This document shows, one piece after another, positions 14,325 to 17,384 of a stretch of 17,384 nt of DNA (position 1 is the stretch's first letter; each line of letters opens with the position of its first letter). Source of the stretch: UBA3774 sp045600025 (lineage in GTDB: Bacteria > Bacillota > Clostridia > Lachnospirales > Lachnospiraceae); NCBI GenBank assembly GCA_045600025.1, contig JAZRXC010000041.1, positions 1-17,384 of the forward strand, given 5' to 3'. Position numbers and translations under genes: made by a program. The notes below the pieces were generated by a model. It saw nothing but the letters and a program-made list of their open reading frames with translations, did not search any database and was not told the origin of the DNA.

Positions 14325-15157
14325 AACCAGAACTTCTTACAGAAAAACATTTGGAATTACTTCCGCCAAGAGATCCGTCAGGCAATAAAGGATCTTTCGG
14401 CCGCGTGCTTATTATAGCCGGTTCAAAATGTATGGCCGGAGCCGCTTATCTTTCAGCTACTGCAGCATACAGAGCCGGAGCAGGCCTGGTGCATATCGTT
14501 ACACCTGAGGACAATCGCATAATACTCCAGACCCTCGTTCCTGAAGCGGTTATGACGACGTATGATTGCAAGCATGTTGATATTTCCATAATATCAAAGG
14601 CTATAGAAAATGCCAATTCAATTGTAATCGGTCCGGGACTCGGCACATCAGATGCAGCGCGCGAATTGCTTCATTTTGTATTATTTACAGCTGATCAACC
14701 GACATGCATAGATGCAGATGCTTTGAATATTATTTCACAGTCTCCCGGCGAATTGGCGTTGCTTGGTAAAAAACATTTGCTTACACCGCATGTTAAAGAA
14801 TTTTCAAGACTGACAGGTGCATCTGTTGAAAATATAAAAAAAGATCCGGCAGGTCAGGTCGCAAAATTTGCCGATTTGTATGATACAAATATTGTATTAA
14901 AAGATGCTGAAACTCATATTGCAACTATTGACGGAAGATTGTACAAGAATACTTTCGGCAATTGCGGGATGGGAACAGGCGGAAGCGGAGATGTTTTATC
15001 CGGAATTATCGGTGCGCTGCTTGCAATCAAAGAACTTGACATAGGAACAGCAGGAGCTCTTGGAGTGCTTATTCACGCTTTGGCAGGCGATGCCGCCGCA
15101 GCAGGAAGATCCGAACGTTCAATTATGGCAAGAGATATATTGGAGTATATCAGATAA
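14321..15157 (+). CDS. nnrD: ADP-dependent (S)-NAD(P)H-hydrate dehydratase
   Basis: 278 residues of the ribokinase-like carbohydrate-kinase-related fold (YjeF C-terminal domain, CARKD family). It dehydrates S-NADHX and S-NADPHX, damaged hydrated cofactors, back to NADH and NADPH using ADP or ATP. Visible blocks are GNKGSFGRVLIIAGS, MAGAAYLSATAAYRAGAG, VIGPGLGTSD, CIDADALNII, LTPHVKEFSRLTG and the nucleotide-binding GMGTGGSGDVLSG (Asp224). The epimerase domain (NnrE) that is often fused at the N-terminus is absent, and no separate nnrE lies in the window. The start overlaps rex by four bases with a weak ribosome site; the stop shares one base with alr. Confidence 0.95.
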   Translation: MKPELLTEKHLELLPPRDPSGNKGSFGRVLIIAGSKCMAGAAYLSATAAYRAGAGLVHIVTPEDNRIILQTLVPEAVMTTYDCKHVDISIISKAIENANSIVIGPGLGTSDAARELLHFVLFTADQPTCIDADALNIISQSPGELALLGKKHLLTPHVKEFSRLTGASVENIKKDPAGQVAKFADLYDTNIVLKDAETHIATIDGRLYKNTFGNCGMGTGGSGDVLSGIIGALLAIKELDIGTAGALGVLIHALAGDAAAAGRSERSIMARDILEYIR

Positions 15158-16281
15158 TGAGACACAGAAGAGCTTTAGCAAGAATAGATCTTGTAGCAAT
15201 TCGTCACAATTTACATGCTTCGGTTTCAAAGCTTCCGAAAGATGTGAAAAAACTCGCTGTCGTAAAAGCAGATGCTTACGGACACGGGGCTATAGAAGTG
15301 GCCAGATATCTTGCTGACGAAGTAGAATTTTTTGCAGTAGCAACCGCCGAAGAAGCTATAGAATTAAGGGATGTCGGTATCACCACCCCGATATTGATTC
15401 TGGGCAATGTCTGGCCGGAAGATTACATTGAACTGATTAATAACGAAGTTCGCATTCCGGTTTTCTCGCTAAAGCAGGCAAAAGAGATTTCCAGCGTTGC
15501 AAAAATGCTTGAAAAAGATGCATTTATCCATGTTAAAGTCGATTCCGGCATGCATAGAATAGGCTTTTTGCCTTCAGAAAAATCTATCGCGGAAGTCAAA
15601 GAATTAAAGCATCTTCCCCATATAAACTGTGAAGGTATATTTACGCACTTTGCCAGAGCTGATGAAGCGGATAAATCTTATACGAAGGTTCAGTATGATA
15701 GTTTCATCGCTTTTGCGAATGCTGTTGATGCCGGTGAAGAAAAACGCATTCCGCTGCGTCATGCGGCTAACAGCGCCACAGCTATGGAGATGCCGGAATA
15801 TGCGCTTGATATGGTCCGTATAGGTATATCTATGTACGGCCATTATCCTTCGGATGAAGTAGAACATGATGCAGGATTAATACCTGCAATGACGCTTGAA
15901 TCTGAGGTTATTATGGTAAAAGATGTTCCTGCAGGTGAGGGAATCGGTTATAACCATACCGCCGTATTGACTGAGCCGAGAAAAATTGCTACTATACCCG
16001 TTGGCTATGCAGATGGGTATCCAAGGAGTCTGAGCAATGCCGCGTATGTACTAATTAAAGGCAAAAAGGCTCCGATTCTCGGAAGGATTTGCATGGACCA
16101 GTTTATGTGCGACGTTACCGATTTAGCGGATGTACGCGAAGGCGACAAAGTGGTTCTCGTCGGCAAGAGCGGTAATGAAGAAATCACCATGGAGATGCTT
16201 GGAGAAATCAGCGGTAGATTCAACTACGAATTTATGTGTGAAATCGGCAGACGTTTTCATAGAATATACAAAATGAGATAA
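15157..16281 (+). CDS. alr: Alanine racemase
   Basis: 374 residues. A PLP enzyme converting L- to D-alanine for peptidoglycan. Lys37 in LAVVKADAYGHGA forms the Schiff base on the TIM-barrel N-terminal domain. Tyr265 in GIGYNHTAVL of the C-terminal beta domain is the second catalytic base, at the same number as in the well-studied Geobacillus enzyme. VRIGISMYGHYP and GRICMDQFMCDVTD are also family blocks. TAATG overlap with nnrD and a GGAG site indicate coupling. An NAD(P)HX repair gene next to alr recurs in Firmicutes (for example acpS-nnr-alr orders); here rex takes the leading position. D-alanine supply links it functionally to the mre-PBP2-rodA block upstream. Confidence 0.96.
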   Translation: MRHRRALARIDLVAIRHNLHASVSKLPKDVKKLAVVKADAYGHGAIEVARYLADEVEFFAVATAEEAIELRDVGITTPILILGNVWPEDYIELINNEVRIPVFSLKQAKEISSVAKMLEKDAFIHVKVDSGMHRIGFLPSEKSIAEVKELKHLPHINCEGIFTHFARADEADKSYTKVQYDSFIAFANAVDAGEEKRIPLRHAANSATAMEMPEYALDMVRIGISMYGHYPSDEVEHDAGLIPAMTLESEVIMVKDVPAGEGIGYNHTAVLTEPRKIATIPVGYADGYPRSLSNAAYVLIKGKKAPILGRICMDQFMCDVTDLADVREGDKVVLVGKSGNEEITMEMLGEISGRFNYEFMCEIGRRFHRIYKMR

Positions 16282-16290
16282 GGAGTATAT

Positions 16291-17019
16291 ATGTCAGGAC
16301 ATTCAAAATTTGCAAACATCAAGCATAAAAAGGAAAAGAACGATGCCGCTAAAGGCAAGGTATTTACCCGTATCGGAAGAGAAATAGCCGTAGCTGTAAA
16401 AGAAGGCGGTCCTGATCCGGCAAATAACTCAAAGCTTCGTGACTGCATCGCTAAGGCAAAAGCTAACAATATGCCTAATGATACTATCGATCGCAGTATT
16501 AAAAAGGCTGCAGGAGATGCCAATGATGTCAACTACGTTGTAGCTACATACGAAGGCTATGGCCCTAAGGGAAGCGCAATTATAGTTGAGACCCTTACAG
16601 ATAACAAGAACCGTACTGCATCTAATGTGCGTAACGCATTTACAAAGGGACAGGGCAGTATCGGAACTCAGGGCTGCGTATCATTTATGTTTGATAAGAA
16701 GGGTCAGATTATTATCGATAAGGAAGAATGTGACCTGGATTTTGATTCTCTTATGGATCTCGCAATTGAAGCCGGCGCTGAAGATATCACCGATGAAGAA
16801 GATTCCTATGAGATTATCACAGATCCTAATGATTTCTCACAGGTGCGCGAGTATCTTGAGGATAAAAAGATTCCCATGGTATCAGCAGATGTTACGATGA
16901 TTCCTCAGAATTATGTAACTCTTACCGATGAGGATGATATTAAAAACATGAATCGCATTCTGGACTTCCTTGATGATGACGATGATGTTCAGAATGTATA
17001 TCACAACTGGGACGAATAA
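16291..17019 (+). CDS. yebC: YebC/PmpR family protein (TACO1 homologue)
   Basis: 242 residues, standard length. The N-terminus MSGHSKFANIKHKKEKNDAA, then FTRIGREIAVAVKEGGPDP and NNMPNDTIDRSIKKAAG, define the family. EGYGPKGSAIIVETLTDNKN follows, and the C-terminus is very acidic (DDDDDVQNVYHNWDE). The family has been described as transcription regulators, while mitochondrial TACO1 and some bacterial YebC proteins are linked to translation through difficult, proline-rich stretches. Which role applies cannot be read from sequence. AAGGAG (16280-16285) overlaps the alr stop and sits well for the ATG. Codon use resembles rplS, suggesting good expression. It ends 11 bases before the mature tmRNA 5' end. 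Confidence 0.95.
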   Translation: MSGHSKFANIKHKKEKNDAAKGKVFTRIGREIAVAVKEGGPDPANNSKLRDCIAKAKANNMPNDTIDRSIKKAAGDANDVNYVVATYEGYGPKGSAIIVETLTDNKNRTASNVRNAFTKGQGSIGTQGCVSFMFDKKGQIIIDKEECDLDFDSLMDLAIEAGAEDITDEEDSYEIITDPNDFSQVREYLEDKKIPMVSADVTMIPQNYVTLTDEDDIKNMNRILDFLDDDDDVQNVYHNWDE

Positions 17020-17030
17020 GTCTCGGAACC

Positions 17031-17383
17031 GGGGTTGTAACGGGTTCGACGGGGATTTTGAAGCCCTGATAGCCATCCGCAGACCGTGTCTGCGTTATCA
17101 AAACGGAAACTTAAATATAAACGCTAAACCTAATAAGTTTGCATTTGCTGCAGCCTAAGTGCTGCCCGCCGCTTGATAGGGCGCTCACTACCTATTTCGT
17201 CGGCGTCATGAATTGTGAGGCACTTTCAATCTTAAGCTTTGCGGATTGATTGGATTTATGAAGCTAGCGCGAGTCTTAGCCTGCTGACCGGCATGATTCT
17301 CGTGAAATAATAAAGATCAGCTGTGATGGAAGAAGTCAGAGTGAATAGGTTTTCGGACAGGGGTTCGACTCCCCTCAGCTCCA
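17031..17383 (+). ncRNA. ssrA: Transfer-messenger RNA (tmRNA)
   Basis: About 353 bases, one-piece form. tmRNA rescues stalled ribosomes with SmpB and adds a degradation tag. The 5' GGGGTTG (17031-17037) pairs with 3' CAGCTCC (17376-17382) as a seven-pair acceptor stem, including the G3-U pair that alanyl-tRNA synthetase recognises. The 5' region GGTTCGACGGGG and the 3' T-arm AGGGGTTCGACTCCCCT are diagnostic. The tag frame sits at 17123-17158. The base after CTCC is A (discriminator) and then T at the window end, so the CCA tail is not encoded and must be added by tRNA nucleotidyltransferase. No promoter is convincing in the 11 bases after yebC. Confidence 0.95.
17123..17158 (+). other. tmRNA tag-peptide reading frame (AKPNKFAFAAA)
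   Basis: The resume codon is most likely GCT at 17123, after ATAAAC. The frame continues GCT AAA CCT AAT AAG, then TTT GCA TTT GCT GCA, then GCC TAA. It encodes an 11-residue tag, A-K-P-N-K-F-A-F-A-A-A. The Ala first residue and small hydrophobic, Ala-rich end match known tags, but the terminal triplet is AAA where LAA is most common. Confidence 0.85.
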
Positions 17384-17384
17384 T

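Noticed and set aside
16970..16990. GATGAT tandem repeat in yebC
   Set aside because: It is a run of Asp codons in the normal acidic C-terminus of YebC, not a separate repeat element.
16969..17030. Promoter for ssrA at the end of yebC
   Set aside because: TTGATG and TATATC are present but 21 bases apart and placed badly for the 17031 end; no convincing pair was found.
17351..17384. A tRNA gene at the window end
   Set aside because: The T-arm and acceptor sequence belong to the 3' half of tmRNA; no anticodon arm or D-arm lies next to it, and the acceptor strand pairs with 17031-17037.

Overview
The window reads as a gene-dense chromosomal core region of a moderately AT-rich low-GC Gram-positive bacterium. 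The best guess is class Clostridia, probably a Lachnospiraceae-like genus. The grounds are the mutL-miaA-methionine gamma-lyase family order, a radC-mreCD-PBP2-rodA cell-shape cluster, the rplS-lepB-rbgA-rnhB-yraN order, an endonuclease-type MutL (as in bacteria without MutH) and a rex repressor gene. No transposon, phage, CRISPR or plasmid signature was seen. All genes are on the + strand except one citrate lyase ligase-like gene. No gene-free stretch exceeds about 110 bases.

Layout. Positions 1-4189: the 3' part of mutL (mismatch repair), miaA (tRNA i6A37), a PLP-dependent methionine gamma-lyase/'aluminium resistance' family gene, and radC. Positions 4186-9638: the elongasome block mreC, mreD, a very large PBP2 (979 aa) and rodA, each overlapping the next by 1-8 bases. 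mreB and the min genes, often found here, are absent. Positions 9648-10137: a free-standing rplS (L19) unit with its own probable promoter, a leader hairpin and a strong terminator. Positions 10122-12541: lepB, rbgA, rnhB and yraN, reading from a probable promoter embedded in the rplS terminator. Positions 12542-13588 (minus): a citC-like gene whose stop codon abuts the yraN stop. Positions 13589-13694: back-to-back promoters for citC and rex. Positions 13695-17019: rex, nnrD, alr and yebC as a tight operon. Positions 17031-17383: complete tmRNA (ssrA), 12 bases after yebC.

How the genes work together. MreC/MreD scaffold the PBP2 transpeptidase and RodA glycosyltransferase for lateral wall growth, and Alr supplies D-alanine for the same wall. 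LepB, RbgA, L19, RNase HII and YraN form a housekeeping set for secretion, 50S assembly and nucleic-acid maintenance. Rex senses NADH/NAD+, and the overlapping nnrD repairs hydrated NAD(P)H, so a nicotinamide redox sensor and a nicotinamide repair enzyme share a transcript. YebC and tmRNA, both tied to ribosome stalling, sit at the end.

I did not find a clearly new multi-gene system. The best leads are two promoter/start arrangements that predict leaderless mRNAs (lepB, citC) with identical spacing, the roughly 240-residue insertion inside PBP2, the rex-nnrD coupling, the yebC-ssrA junction and the unusual tmRNA tag ending.
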